Shown here: one piece after another, positions 23,959 through 32,899 of the stretch
How the letters are laid out: each line of letters opens with the position of its first letter
Position numbering within the stretch: position 1 is the first letter of the stretch
Source of the DNA: Halobacillus fulvus
GTDB lineage: Bacteria; Bacillota; Bacilli; Bacillales; Halobacillaceae
Direction of reading: 5' to 3'
DNA length: 64,000 nucleotides
NCBI GenBank assembly: GCA_004078665.1
Contig: SCFO01000004.1
Span: 1 to 64,000, forward strand
Translations under genes and position numbers: made by a program
The notes under the pieces: model-generated
Database searches by the model: none
Seen by the model: only the letters and a program-made list of their open reading frames with translations
What the model was told of the DNA's origin: nothing

Positions 23959-25104
23959 TTAAATGGGAAACCCTTCCTGGTATACGAGTTTTTTTAGAAA
24001 CAGACCAATTTGCTGGTCTTCAGCCAAAGCCTCCTCCACATTTTTAGGAAAATAGGCCTCTTTTATTTTTATCCATCCTACCCCTTCCCTATGCTCAACG
24101 TAATTCAGATGTTCAAGTATCGTTAAGTATTCATTTCGAAGATCAGGGATATAACTGTTCACGGTGGGAAGAGAGGGGACTGATGGAAACATAACACGTT
24201 CCCCTTCAGAAAGGCTCATGAAATGCTCAACAAGGAGTCTCGTCTGCCAAATATAAGGCTTAGTTGCTGAAGAAATCAGACTAGGAAGTGGTAAACATCC
24301 AATGGTAGGAATAAGCGAAAAGTGATGGCCTTTCAAATAAAGATACTGGCGGAATTGAAGTTCTTCAGAGGACGGAAACCGTTTATATTTCGTCCGGTAA
24401 GAAAAGAGTTCTTTTTCCCAGTGGGAAAGCACGGCGGTATGGGTGGAGGTTTGAAGTGGTACGAATAACTGAGGGAAGGACACTTTTTGGAGAGGATAAG
24501 AACGCTTTTGATAAACGAGTTTTTTAGGCTGCACCTTTCTCAAATTATAAAGGTGAAAGATTTGTTTTTGATGTGGATTTAAAAAATATAGGTGATAGTG
24601 ATGGTGGAAGAAATAATAAAAGGATTCCAAAAACGAAGTCGTTGCCAGCCCATAACGGGATCGCTTGTACAAATTCGGACCTAAGATCCAAAAGGGGAAG
24701 ATTCCATGTTGGAGATACTGCTCGGTTCTCTTCGCTATTACTTTAGACGGGATGGTAGCACATTGAAACTCTAAGGCTACAGCCTTTCCTTTGACACTTG
24801 CAAAAACGTCGGGACGTTGCTGGAGATCTGGCAGGTATTTTTCAATTTCCGCCTCATATCCCTGATGTTTCATCCAACGGTACAACAGCCATTTTCCTGT
24901 ATCGTGTTCCAGAGATTCACCACGCGTACAATCACTCTTAGGAGGGTGGGCAAAATGAGGGGCTACTTTCGGACCGGAGCGGACTAAAAGGGAGGATTGA
25001 CAGACTGGACAAAAATAGCTTTTCGTCTTTACATGCTCGATTTCCTCCGCTGTAAAATGAAAAAGAGACTGGATCAAACCATTTTGATCGTAAGCATAAA
25101 ACAC
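23959..25104 (-). CDS. coiA: Competence protein CoiA
   Basis: 381 aa, GTG start after GAGGTGATGCC. The N-terminal zinc finger (CPVC, 32-35, with FAHPPKSDC) precedes a restriction-endonuclease-like core in which D99 (RPDVFA) and E112/Q114 (LEFQC) form the D...ExQ signature. CoiA is needed after DNA uptake during transformation, and interacts with RecA/DprA in streptococci. Placed between mecA and pepF as in B. subtilis. Confidence 0.93.
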   Translation of the reverse strand: MFYAYDQNGLIQSLFHFTAEEIEHVKTKSYFCPVCQSSLLVRSGPKVAPHFAHPPKSDCTRGESLEHDTGKWLLYRWMKHQGYEAEIEKYLPDLQQRPDVFASVKGKAVALEFQCATIPSKVIAKRTEQYLQHGIFPFWILGPNLYKRSRYGLATTSFLESFYYFFHHHYHLYFLNPHQKQIFHLYNLRKVQPKKLVYQKRSYPLQKVSFPQLFVPLQTSTHTAVLSHWEKELFSYRTKYKRFPSSEELQFRQYLYLKGHHFSLIPTIGCLPLPSLISSATKPYIWQTRLLVEHFMSLSEGERVMFPSVPSLPTVNSYIPDLRNEYLTILEHLNYVEHREGVGWIKIKEAYFPKNVEEALAEDQQIGLFLKKLVYQEGFPI

Positions 25105-25161
25105 GGCATCACCTCATATTCCTTACAACAGTTATTCGACACCTTCCCTTATTTTTCCTTC

Positions 25162-25192
25162 AAAAAAAATAAGCACACCGGATGTGTGCTTA
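25162..25192 (-). terminator. Terminator of mecA
   Basis: Minus strand AAGCACAC ATCCG GTGTGCTT followed by ATTTTTTTT. Confidence 0.9.
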
Positions 25193-25198
25193 GGATCA

Positions 25199-25903
25199 TC
25201 ATGAATTCGCTGGAAAGTATTCTTCAATCATAGCTAGTGCTTGTTCTTCAAAGATAGTCTTACCATATTCCTCGAGACGATAGATGGTGAGTGGAGACTC
25301 GTGACCATACTCCATCATTTGACTCAGAACATTTTCCTGTTCTTCATCGCTCATATCTTCATCCTTGAATTGAATATATAAATAGTATCGGTCTTCAAAA
25401 TGGAAGAGCTTCTGTTCGGAAGTATCCTTCTCTGACAGATAATGACTCAGTTGAATTACATCTTCAAAGTCATTGAACTTCAATGTGAAATTCAATGGTT
25501 CAGAAGGTTGTTCATCTTCGGAATCCTCTTCCTCCTGCTGATCGCTTGTGTCGTTTGTTGAGTTGAATTTATCTTCAAGCAGTGATTCTAATTTTTCGTC
25601 GACTGGTATATCAATCGCTTTGCCCTCATCATTGGAAAGCTCAAGCTTTTGACCATCCTGAGAAACTTGGGCTTTTGTAACGATGACCTCAAGCCCTTTA
25701 TCCATTGCTTGAACCTGAATCCATAACGGACCATCTGCTTGGAAATTTTCTTGATCGTTGACTTCATCCATCATTTCCCAAAAAAGCTGCTCGCTTCGTT
25801 CACGGTTATACCAGATCTCTTCTCGATCAAAACCGCGTTGTTCGACATCTTGATAGGAAACGTAAAATTTGACGGTATTCTCATTTATACGTTCGATTTC
25901 CAT
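25199..25903 (-). CDS. mecA: Adaptor protein MecA
   Basis: 234 aa from ATG at 25903 (MEIERINENTVKFYVSY), with AAGGGAG upstream; the open frame extends 16 codons further without a start signal. MecA's N-terminal substrate-binding domain and C-terminal ClpC-binding domain (from about 120) are separated by an acidic Gln/Glu/Asp-rich linker (QQEEEDSEDEQ), longer and more acidic than in B. subtilis, in line with a halophile. It targets ComK/ComS and other proteins to ClpCP. Confidence 0.95.
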   Translation of the reverse strand: MEIERINENTVKFYVSYQDVEQRGFDREEIWYNRERSEQLFWEMMDEVNDQENFQADGPLWIQVQAMDKGLEVIVTKAQVSQDGQKLELSNDEGKAIDIPVDEKLESLLEDKFNSTNDTSDQQEEEDSEDEQPSEPLNFTLKFNDFEDVIQLSHYLSEKDTSEQKLFHFEDRYYLYIQFKDEDMSDEEQENVLSQMMEYGHESPLTIYRLEEYGKTIFEEQALAMIEEYFPANS

Positions 25904-26194
25904 ACATTTCTCTCCCTTCTTATCGTGTTTTAGGGGGAAGGGAACATTCACCCTTTTTCTGCTTATAGAACCTTACCCGTTAGGTCAAAGCTTCAACCAT
26001 CCTGATGTGTACTGCAAAGGGTCGATGTACTTCTATTGTATGACAGAGTAAGGTAAATGGAAAACAAATTGCTTCAATTCAGCACATAACCATGTACAAG
26101 CTGAATAGGTATAAATAAAAGCAATTTTTATTGTTGGGTTCCTATTTTAGCTTATTCTGATTCGTTTGTCACTAGATTTGCAGGAGGATTTCAT

Positions 26195-26860
26195 ATGAAC
26201 TGGGACATGCTCGAACCAATCTTGGTCATCATCAGTATCGATTTGATATTAGGTGGTGATAATGCGGTCGTCATCGCGCTCGCCAGCCGCAATCTGCCAA
26301 AAGAACAAAGAAATAAAGCCATTTTGCTTGGAACGGGATTGGCTATTGGAGCAAGAGTACTATTAACAGCCGTAGCATTATACCTTCTTCAAATTCCATT
26401 CCTTCAGCTGATCGGTGGTCTACTCCTGGTTTACATAGCCATCAAGCTCCTCGTCGAAAATGAAGCCCAGCCGAATATCAAATCAGGAGATAATTTATGG
26501 GGGGCTGTCAAAACGATTGTCTTCGCCGATCTTGTCATGGGATTCGATAATGTCTTGGCCATCGCGGGTGCTTCCCACAATAACATTTTGCTTGTGATCA
26601 TGGGGCTTCTTATTTCTGTTCCTATTATCATCTGGGGGAGCCGCTTTATTCTAAAATGGATGGACAGATTTCCCACGCTGGTCTATTTTGGAGCCGGGAT
26701 ACTCGCCTATACCGCAGCCGAAATGGTTTTGGAGGATCAATATGTGATGCAGCGTATGCATTCCTTTACATTCTTAGAAAATATGCTGCCAGTGATGACC
26801 GTCATTGCCGTTCTTACATTGGGGTATTGGATGAACAAACGTAATGTTAAGCAGGCATAA
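26195..26860 (+). CDS. yjbE: TerC-family membrane protein YjbE
   Basis: 221 aa with about seven transmembrane segments. The two TerC signatures with membrane Asp residues are LGGDNAVVIA and MGFDNVLAIAG. Members of this family export metals, and B. subtilis paralogues load Mn2+ onto exported enzymes. No yybP-ykoY riboswitch is recognisable in the 290-nt upstream region, though TTCAGC/GCTGAA can form a hairpin near 26073-26101. ATG follows AGGAGG. Located between mecA and spx as in B. subtilis. Confidence 0.9.
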   Translation: MNWDMLEPILVIISIDLILGGDNAVVIALASRNLPKEQRNKAILLGTGLAIGARVLLTAVALYLLQIPFLQLIGGLLLVYIAIKLLVENEAQPNIKSGDNLWGAVKTIVFADLVMGFDNVLAIAGASHNNILLVIMGLLISVPIIIWGSRFILKWMDRFPTLVYFGAGILAYTAAEMVLEDQYVMQRMHSFTFLENMLPVMTVIAVLTLGYWMNKRNVKQA

Positions 26861-26863
26861 AAT

Positions 26864-26892
26864 AAAGCTGCACTCTTTTGGAGTGCAGCTTT
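26864..26892. terminator. Bidirectional terminator between yjbE and spx
   Basis: AAAGCTGCACTC / GAGTGCAGCTTT with a 5-nt loop between convergent genes. Confidence 0.85.
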
Positions 26893-26899
26893 AAGTATT

Positions 26900-27295
26900 T
26901 TAATTGACTAAACGTTGCGCTTCTTTCAACTGGAAAGTGCGTACACTTCTTGGAAGGAAACGACGGATTTCATCTTCGTTGTAACCTACTTGAAGACGCT
27001 TTTCATCAATGATAATCGGACGACGCAACAACCCAGGGTTCTCCTGAATCAGATCAAACAGATCTTGCATCGGTAGTTGATCAAAATCGATTTTAAGCTT
27101 TTGGAATACTTTAGAGCGTGTGGAGATGATTTCTTCCGTTCCATCTTCCGTCATTCTTAGAATTTCTTTAATCTCATCCAGCGTCAACGGCTCAGAGAAA
27201 ATGTTACGCTCTGTGTAAGCAATATTGTGCTCCTCTAACCACGCTTTAGCTTTTCGGCATGATGTACAACTTGGTGAGGTATAAAGTGTGACCAT
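26900..27295 (-). CDS. spx: Redox-responsive regulator Spx
   Basis: 131 aa, identical in length to B. subtilis Spx. The redox switch C10-T-S-C13 is intact, as is the ArsC-like fold with a RRPIII segment. Spx binds the alpha-subunit C-terminal domain of RNA polymerase, activating thiol-stress genes, and is degraded by ClpXP through YjbH. ATG follows GAGGAGTG. Transcription from its own promoter with a PerR-like box is predicted just upstream. Confidence 0.97.
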   Translation of the reverse strand: MVTLYTSPSCTSCRKAKAWLEEHNIAYTERNIFSEPLTLDEIKEILRMTEDGTEEIISTRSKVFQKLKIDFDQLPMQDLFDLIQENPGLLRRPIIIDEKRLQVGYNEDEIRRFLPRSVRTFQLKEAQRLVN

Positions 27296-27350
27296 ACAGA
27301 AACTTCACTCCTCAAATATATTATGGTAAAAACTTGTAATACTTCTTTAA

Positions 27351-27399
27351 TTAAAATCAATATAATCTAGCTACAATTCTACTATAACACATATGTCAA
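27351..27399 (-). promoter_or_regulatory. spx promoter with PerR-box-like operator
   Basis: On the minus strand TTGACA (27394-27399) precedes a 17-nt spacer and TTGTAG (27371-27376). Immediately downstream TTATATTGATTTTAA (27351-27365) matches the PerR box TTATAATNATTATAA at 12 of 14 specified bases. In B. subtilis a PerR operator lies in the corresponding spx promoter region, which supports the inference. Confidence 0.55.
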
Positions 27400-27580
27400 G
27401 TATTTTCTATATTTCTTGAACAAATCCTATACAAATAGGTGTTTTAATTAGCTCTTTTACCTTTACCACAATTAAAACATGGTTAAACATGAAATTGAAG
27501 ATTCTTTTTACAGAGGTTAATTTTCAACTACTTCACTTTATTGAAAATATCCACCTTTACATTGGAGGGAAATCGTCCCC

Positions 27581-28171
27581 TTAATTTTTCGTTTTATCCA
27601 ATTCATCGAGGATATCATCCGCTTCCCTATCCTGATCAATCGTTAGTACCTCATCAACATCTTGATAGGACTTTCCGTAGAACTGCTTATCCTTATACGT
27701 ATGAATTTGAGTGTACATCTTTTTCATTTTCTCATAAATGTCTTGTTCGGATTCATCTCCTGGCGACCAGTAAAGAATCTCCATCTGATTCGGTTCGTTC
27801 GTAGCCAAAGACTTTCTGGAATAACCGATTGACTGGGCATGTTTAAACCCTTCACGCTGATAGAAGCGCAGTCGCTTTGCTGTATCGGTTTCTTCATAGT
27901 CAACAGGCTCGACTTCAAGAATGATCGGCTTGCCTTTTGCTTTCATTTTTTCAATCAGTTTGTGACCAAGACCTTGACCACGGGAAGCTGTGGAAACGTA
28001 TACATAGTCGATGAAAAGAAAAGAATCGAACTCCGCATACATGAGGACGTGGTGTTCGCCTTCATCTTTGTAGTACACATCGCTTTTTTCTTTCAGTAAC
28101 GTTTCCATGTGTTCTTTCGATTTCATTTCCTCTACAGGAAAATATTCATTCAACTTCTCATACCAATTCAT
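27581..28171 (-). CDS. yjbC: GNAT N-acetyltransferase YjbC
   Basis: 196 aa. GNAT motif A is visible as VYVSTASRGQGLGHKLIEKM with RGQGLG. The order yjbC-spx is that of B. subtilis, where yjbC and spx share transcripts and yjbC is a general-stress and salt-stress gene. The 285 nt between them hold the spx promoter but no clear terminator, so readthrough into spx is possible. ATG follows AGGGAG. The acyl acceptor is unknown. Confidence 0.9.
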   Translation of the reverse strand: MNWYEKLNEYFPVEEMKSKEHMETLLKEKSDVYYKDEGEHHVLMYAEFDSFLFIDYVYVSTASRGQGLGHKLIEKMKAKGKPIILEVEPVDYEETDTAKRLRFYQREGFKHAQSIGYSRKSLATNEPNQMEILYWSPGDESEQDIYEKMKKMYTQIHTYKDKQFYGKSYQDVDEVLTIDQDREADDILDELDKTKN

Positions 28172-28281
28172 TGATCTACTCCCTTTTTCTTAATCACTAC
28201 TATTATACCGAAATATCCTTTACTTGTTAAATGGACATCTGATGATGCAACCATATATTTCCCTAGTTGGTGAAAAATAAA

Positions 28282-28310
28282 CAAAAGGCACTGATTCGCA
28301 TCAGTGCCTT
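28282..28310 (-). terminator. Terminator of the DUF4015 gene
   Basis: Minus strand AAGGCACTGA TGCG AATCAGTGCCTT followed by TTGTTTATTTTTC. Confidence 0.85.
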
Positions 28311-28315
28311 GATGT

Positions 28316-29536
28316 TTAATTCATTGGTGTGTAATCGACATTCGGCGTATAATTATTCCCTGCATTCCATAGCAAGTATTCATTGATTCCATTTTCCTGC
28401 AGGGCACGGATCTGAGCTTCTACTTCTGCTTTACCGTACTGCTTCGTTGCACCAGAGTAAAGCCATGGTGCTTCGAAATCCTGAAGCCAAGGTCGTGATG
28501 TAGGACTTGGGTCAAGCTTTCCAAGGACCTCGTTTTCTACTTTTGCGTATTCGTCAATGACCCGGTAAGGCTCTGTGTCCGGCTTATCTATTCCAAAGTA
28601 CGGACCCCAGTGACTTGGGTATATCATAGAAGAAATGACATCGACGTTGCTTGATATTTTAGAAAAGTTTTGGCCGATATTTGGAGCTTCTGTAATAGTC
28701 GCAGCATAGCCGAATATATCCACGGACACATCCACGTCATAAGGCTCCATCTCTTCTCTTGCATAAGCGACAAAGTCCGTTACGGCTTTTACACGCTTTT
28801 GGACATTGTCCATGTCCAAATCGGCATATTCACCCATGTCGTACTGAAGAACATCATCACGGCTGCCAAATCCTTCAGGGAAACGGACATAGTCGAATTG
28901 AATCTCTTCAAAGCCCATTTCGGCTGCCATCCGTCCGACTTCCACATTATACTCCCAAACCTCTTTTTGGAATGGGCTGACAAATGCTTCACCCTTTCCA
29001 TTCTTCCACACTTGTCCGTTTTGAGTGAACGATAGATCCGGGCGTTTTTCTGCCAATAGAGAATCTTTGAACACGACAACACGGGCAATCGGATAAATCT
29101 GTTTCTCTTCAAGTTCTTCAAGCATTGCACGAGGATCATCAATGAAGCCTTTCGCTACATCATAGTAAGGAGATTCCTCATCAAGATCAATCGTCAAAAT
29201 CCCTTCGTCTTCTTTAATGTCGATGACCATTGCGTTCAGATCAGTTGTATCTACTAAATTCGTCAGCTCAGCCATCTTCTGTCCCCCAGCAGATGGTCCT
29301 GTTACGTAGATGCCTCGTACAGCATCTGGATATGTAAAATCTAAACCTGAATCATAAACAAATCGTTGAGCCGTCACATCCGTGTCAAACTGCTTCAACC
29401 CTACCTGTTTCATTGCCAGCTTATGAATCACCTTTGCTTCTGCCTCTTCTTCTGCATTGACCTGTTGCAGCGGCCAAACACTCGCCAAAAGGAGAGCAAC
29501 TCCAAAAATGAGCGTCCATTGTTGTAATTTCCCCAT
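28316..29536 (-). CDS. Secreted putative glycoside hydrolase (DUF4015)
   Basis: 406 aa from ATG at 29536 (a GTG two codons earlier is closer to the TTGGGGG site). An N-terminal signal peptide ends near VNAEEEAE. The TIM-barrel family features are IYVTGPSAGG, VIDIKEDEG and EIQFDYVRFPEG. This family (GH13_hexosidase-like, DUF4015) is assumed from motif to hydrolyse an extracellular glycan; the substrate is unestablished. It stands alone with its own terminator, inserted between yjbC and opp. Confidence 0.85.
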   Translation of the reverse strand: MGKLQQWTLIFGVALLLASVWPLQQVNAEEEAEAKVIHKLAMKQVGLKQFDTDVTAQRFVYDSGLDFTYPDAVRGIYVTGPSAGGQKMAELTNLVDTTDLNAMVIDIKEDEGILTIDLDEESPYYDVAKGFIDDPRAMLEELEEKQIYPIARVVVFKDSLLAEKRPDLSFTQNGQVWKNGKGEAFVSPFQKEVWEYNVEVGRMAAEMGFEEIQFDYVRFPEGFGSRDDVLQYDMGEYADLDMDNVQKRVKAVTDFVAYAREEMEPYDVDVSVDIFGYAATITEAPNIGQNFSKISSNVDVISSMIYPSHWGPYFGIDKPDTEPYRVIDEYAKVENEVLGKLDPSPTSRPWLQDFEAPWLYSGATKQYGKAEVEAQIRALQENGINEYLLWNAGNNYTPNVDYTPMN

Positions 29537-29696
29537 ATGCACTTATCCCCCAATTTATTTTCTCTATCCATTATATAAAAGGATGAGCACCTGTAACAGA
29601 CGTATACAGGATTTTTTTGTTTGAAATCCATAATGTTACCAATTACCTACAAAAAATTCATGTATTGATCACATTTTTGATTTAGGACCTTATGTA

Positions 29697-29735
29697 AAAA
29701 AAAGAAGCCGGCAGAAGAAAAGCTGCCGGCTTCTT
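29697..29735 (-). terminator. Terminator of the opp operon
   Basis: Minus strand GAAGCCGGCAG / CTGCCGGCTTC followed by a run of T, directly after oppF. Confidence 0.95.
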
Positions 29736-29741
29736 GTAAGG

Positions 29742-30686
29742 TTAAGAAGTTGTAACCGCACCGTGTTCTTTCTTATAATGTTCAAATTCCTTTGTCGTAC
29801 ACAGAACCCAGTGGCCCGGGCGTACTTCACGGAATTCCGGCTCTTCACTTGTATCGTGATTGCTTGGATCATAAGTGAAACGCTCACGGGAACGCTCGTA
29901 ATCCGGATCCGGCAATGGAATGGAAGATAATAGAGATTGCGTGTACGGATGGATTGGGTGCTTATACAAATCGTCCGCGTCCGCAAGCTCAACCATTTTA
30001 CCGAAATACATAACGCCGATACGATCACTGATATATTTAACCATAGATAAATCGTGGGCGATGAACAGATAGGTCAGCTGGTTCTCTTCCTGAAGTTTTT
30101 TCAGAAGGTTTACAACTTGTGCCTGAATCGACACGTCAAGAGCTGAGATCGGCTCATCGGCGATGATGAAACTAGGATCTACTGCAAGCGCACGAGCAAT
30201 TCCGATACGCTGACGCTGTCCGCCACTGAACTCGTGTGGATAACGGTTCGCGTGCTCTTTGTTTAAGCCTACTGTTTCCAACAGTTCTTGTACTTTGGCT
30301 TTTCGCTCTTTTTCATCTTTTGCAAGGCCGTGAATGTCCATACCTTCTGCAATAATATCTTCAACCTTCATACGAGGATTAAGAGATGCATAAGGATCCT
30401 GGAAAATCATTTGCATTTCACGGTTAAACTTCTTCAACTGCTCACGGTCTTTCTTGCCGTGTACGTTTTCTCCGTTGAAAAGAACTTCACCGTCCGTGGC
30501 ATCATAAAGACGAATGATTGTCCGTCCAGTTGTCGACTTTCCACAACCGGACTCTCCAACCAACCCGAAGGTTTCACCCTTATAGATATCAAAGTTTAAA
30601 CCATCCACTGCTTTTACGACGCTGTGGCGGCCTGTTTTAAAATGCTGTTTTAAATTTCTGATTTCAACTAATTTTTCTTTACTCAT
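29742..30686 (-). CDS. oppF: Oligopeptide ABC transporter ATP-binding protein OppF
   Basis: 314 aa. Walker A GESGCGKSTTGR, signature LSGGQ in the variant FSGGQRQRIGIARAL, Walker B FIIADEPISALD and the Opp/Dpp C-terminal extension are present. It energises peptide import with OppD. The ATG overlaps the oppD stop (ATGA). Last gene before the operon terminator. In B. subtilis Opp imports competence and sporulation signalling peptides. Confidence 0.95.
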   Translation of the reverse strand: MSKEKLVEIRNLKQHFKTGRHSVVKAVDGLNFDIYKGETFGLVGESGCGKSTTGRTIIRLYDATDGEVLFNGENVHGKKDREQLKKFNREMQMIFQDPYASLNPRMKVEDIIAEGMDIHGLAKDEKERKAKVQELLETVGLNKEHANRYPHEFSGGQRQRIGIARALAVDPSFIIADEPISALDVSIQAQVVNLLKKLQEENQLTYLFIAHDLSMVKYISDRIGVMYFGKMVELADADDLYKHPIHPYTQSLLSSIPLPDPDYERSRERFTYDPSNHDTSEEPEFREVRPGHWVLCTTKEFEHYKKEHGAVTTS

Positions 30687-31744
30687 ACACGCTCACCTTC
30701 CGTATCGCTGGATGCATTCGTCGCCATGCCCTTCATGCGGGCTTTTACAGCCTCAGGCGGTTCGACGTTCGGAGCGTTCTCATGCAATAACCAAGTCGCC
30801 GCATAGTGAGTGTCAGAGACTTTGAACATCGGTGGTTCCTGCTCCAAATCAATCTGCATGGCGTATTCGTTACGAGCTGCGAACGCATCGCCCTTTGGCG
30901 GGTTCAACAAATCTGGAGGAGACCCAGGAATCGCGTACAGCTCTGCATCCTGACTATCGAGGGATGGCATTGACCCAAGAAGTCCCCATGTGTATGGGTG
31001 TTTAGGGTTGTAGAAAATGTCATCGACCGTTCCGACTTCAACAATTTTACCAGCATACATAACGGCTACACGGTCCGCAACGTTAGCTACAACGCCAAGG
31101 TCGTGCGTGATGAAGATGATTCCGGAATCTGTCTTCTTCTGGATATCCTTCATCAGTTCAAGGATTTGCGCTTGAATTGTTACGTCTAGTGCTGTGGTTG
31201 GCTCATCGGCAATCAGAAGCTTCGGATTACAAGCAAGGGCAATCGCTACAACGACACGCTGTCTCATACCACCTGAGAACTGGTGTGGGTACTGCTTCAT
31301 TCTCGATTCAGGATCAGGGATCCCTACAAGTTCCAATAATTCGACAACACGTTTACGAGCCTGTGTTTTGTTCATTTTCTGGTGTTTGATCAAACCTTCC
31401 ATGATCTGGTTCCCAACTTTCATCGTCGGGTTCAACGATGTCATTGGATCTTGGAAGATCATTGAAATATCTTTACCACGAATTTTTTGCATTTCTTTTT
31501 CGGATAGCTTGGCAAGATCTTTGCCTTCAAAGAGGATTTCCCCTTCTTTGATACGTCCAGGAGGCATCGGGATCAGCTGCATCAACGCTTTCGTTGTTAC
31601 AGACTTACCGGAACCCGACTCTCCCACGATCGCAAGAGTTTCTCCTTTTTTTACGTCAAAATTGACCCCACGTACAGCTTGTACTTCACCGCCGTAGGTG
31701 TCAAAGGATACATGCAAATTTTTAACATCTAGTAATTTCTCCAT
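30683..31744 (-). CDS. oppD: Oligopeptide ABC transporter ATP-binding protein OppD
   Basis: 353 aa from ATG at 31744, following GGAGGTAGGTG. Walker A GESGSGKSVTTKA, signature FSGGMRQRVVVAIAL and Walker B LLIADEPTTALD are intact, with the C-terminal Opp/Dpp motif around GLLGSMPSLD. Forms a heterodimeric ATPase with OppF. It lies 18 nt after oppC and overlaps oppF by 4 nt. Confidence 0.95.
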   Translation of the reverse strand: MEKLLDVKNLHVSFDTYGGEVQAVRGVNFDVKKGETLAIVGESGSGKSVTTKALMQLIPMPPGRIKEGEILFEGKDLAKLSEKEMQKIRGKDISMIFQDPMTSLNPTMKVGNQIMEGLIKHQKMNKTQARKRVVELLELVGIPDPESRMKQYPHQFSGGMRQRVVVAIALACNPKLLIADEPTTALDVTIQAQILELMKDIQKKTDSGIIFITHDLGVVANVADRVAVMYAGKIVEVGTVDDIFYNPKHPYTWGLLGSMPSLDSQDAELYAIPGSPPDLLNPPKGDAFAARNEYAMQIDLEQEPPMFKVSDTHYAATWLLHENAPNVEPPEAVKARMKGMATNASSDTEGERV

Positions 31745-31762
31745 GTTGTACACCTACCTCCT

Positions 31763-32890
31763 CTATTCACGCATCTTCGGATCAAACGCATCTCGTAATC
31801 CGTCTGCCACAATGTTAAAGGCAATCATAATGAGTGAAATAACAATTGCCGGGAACAACAGAATGTGCGGATATATTTGAATTGAACTGAATCCATCATC
31901 AATCAACGTACCTAATGATGCTGTCGGAGTAGGTAGTCCTAGTCCGATAAAGCTTAAGAAGGCTTCGAAGAAAATCGCTGATGGGATCGTAAACATTGTA
32001 TTGATAATGATCAGACCTAAAACGTTTGGTACAAGGTGACGTCTAAGAATTCGGTTATCCGGTGCTCCTAATGTCCGCGAAGCAAGGACAAATTCCTGGT
32101 TTTTCAGTTTGAGGATCTGTCCCCTGACAATCCGCGCCATCGATATCCAACCGGTTATCGTTAAGGCGATTACTATCGATAATATTCCAGGGTCTAGAAT
32201 CAAAATCATCAAAATAACGACGACCAAGTTCGGAATTCCTACAAGAATCTCGATGATCCGCTGCATATAGTTATCGACACGTCCACCGTAGTAAGCAGAA
32301 ATACCACCATAAGCTACACCGATCACTAAGTCAATCGCTGCCGCTAAGAAAGCAATAAACAGAGAAATTCGTGTTCCAAGCCACGTTCTTGTCCATAAGT
32401 CACGACCGAGTCCGTCTGTACCAAACCAGAAGTTTTCTTCCAGTCCTTTTGCAGCATACGGATCGTAAACAGCTCTTACTTCAGCTTCACCGTTTGCACC
32501 GTTACTCAAAACGGTCATATCAATGAATTCTTCCTGATTACTGAAGCGCATCAACGCTTTACGCTCTGCATCCTCTAATGTGTCAGCCGTTTGAACAGTC
32601 GTTAACGTTCCGTCCATGCCGATCCAGCCAAGGCCCTCAATTTTAGGTGGCATTTTGGCTACAGACAAATCTTGATCATTCTCGCCATATTCATTGAACA
32701 TTGGACCAAAAATCGCCATGACAATGAGCACAATTAGAACGAAGACACCCAACATAGCTCCGATATTTTTTCTAAAGCGAATGAAGGAGTCCTGCCAGAA
32801 TGACAAACTGGGACGGGAAATCTTCTCACTTTCTCCTTCATTCCGCTCAACGGGTACAAATAATTCTTTTTGCGGTTTGTAATTATCCAT
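31763..32890 (-). CDS. oppC: Oligopeptide ABC transporter permease OppC
   Basis: 375 aa, longer than the ~305 aa usual for OppC. After the first transmembrane segment (about 36-60) an extra region of roughly 70 residues (including DGTLTTVQTADTLEDAERKA) precedes the normal WFGTDGLGRDLWTR permease entry. The EAA loop (ASRTLGAPDNRILRRHLVPN) needed to contact OppD/F is intact. The extra segment should be extracytoplasmic, near the substrate-binding protein. Confidence 0.93.
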   Translation of the reverse strand: MDNYKPQKELFVPVERNEGESEKISRPSLSFWQDSFIRFRKNIGAMLGVFVLIVLIVMAIFGPMFNEYGENDQDLSVAKMPPKIEGLGWIGMDGTLTTVQTADTLEDAERKALMRFSNQEEFIDMTVLSNGANGEAEVRAVYDPYAAKGLEENFWFGTDGLGRDLWTRTWLGTRISLFIAFLAAAIDLVIGVAYGGISAYYGGRVDNYMQRIIEILVGIPNLVVVILMILILDPGILSIVIALTITGWISMARIVRGQILKLKNQEFVLASRTLGAPDNRILRRHLVPNVLGLIIINTMFTIPSAIFFEAFLSFIGLGLPTPTASLGTLIDDGFSSIQIYPHILLFPAIVISLIMIAFNIVADGLRDAFDPKMRE

Positions 32891-32899
32891 AAAGTTACT

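Noticed and set aside
25904-26194. Possible Mn2+ (yybP-ykoY) riboswitch upstream of yjbE
   Set aside because: The conserved motif is not recognisable; only a small TTCAGC/GCTGAA pair is present.
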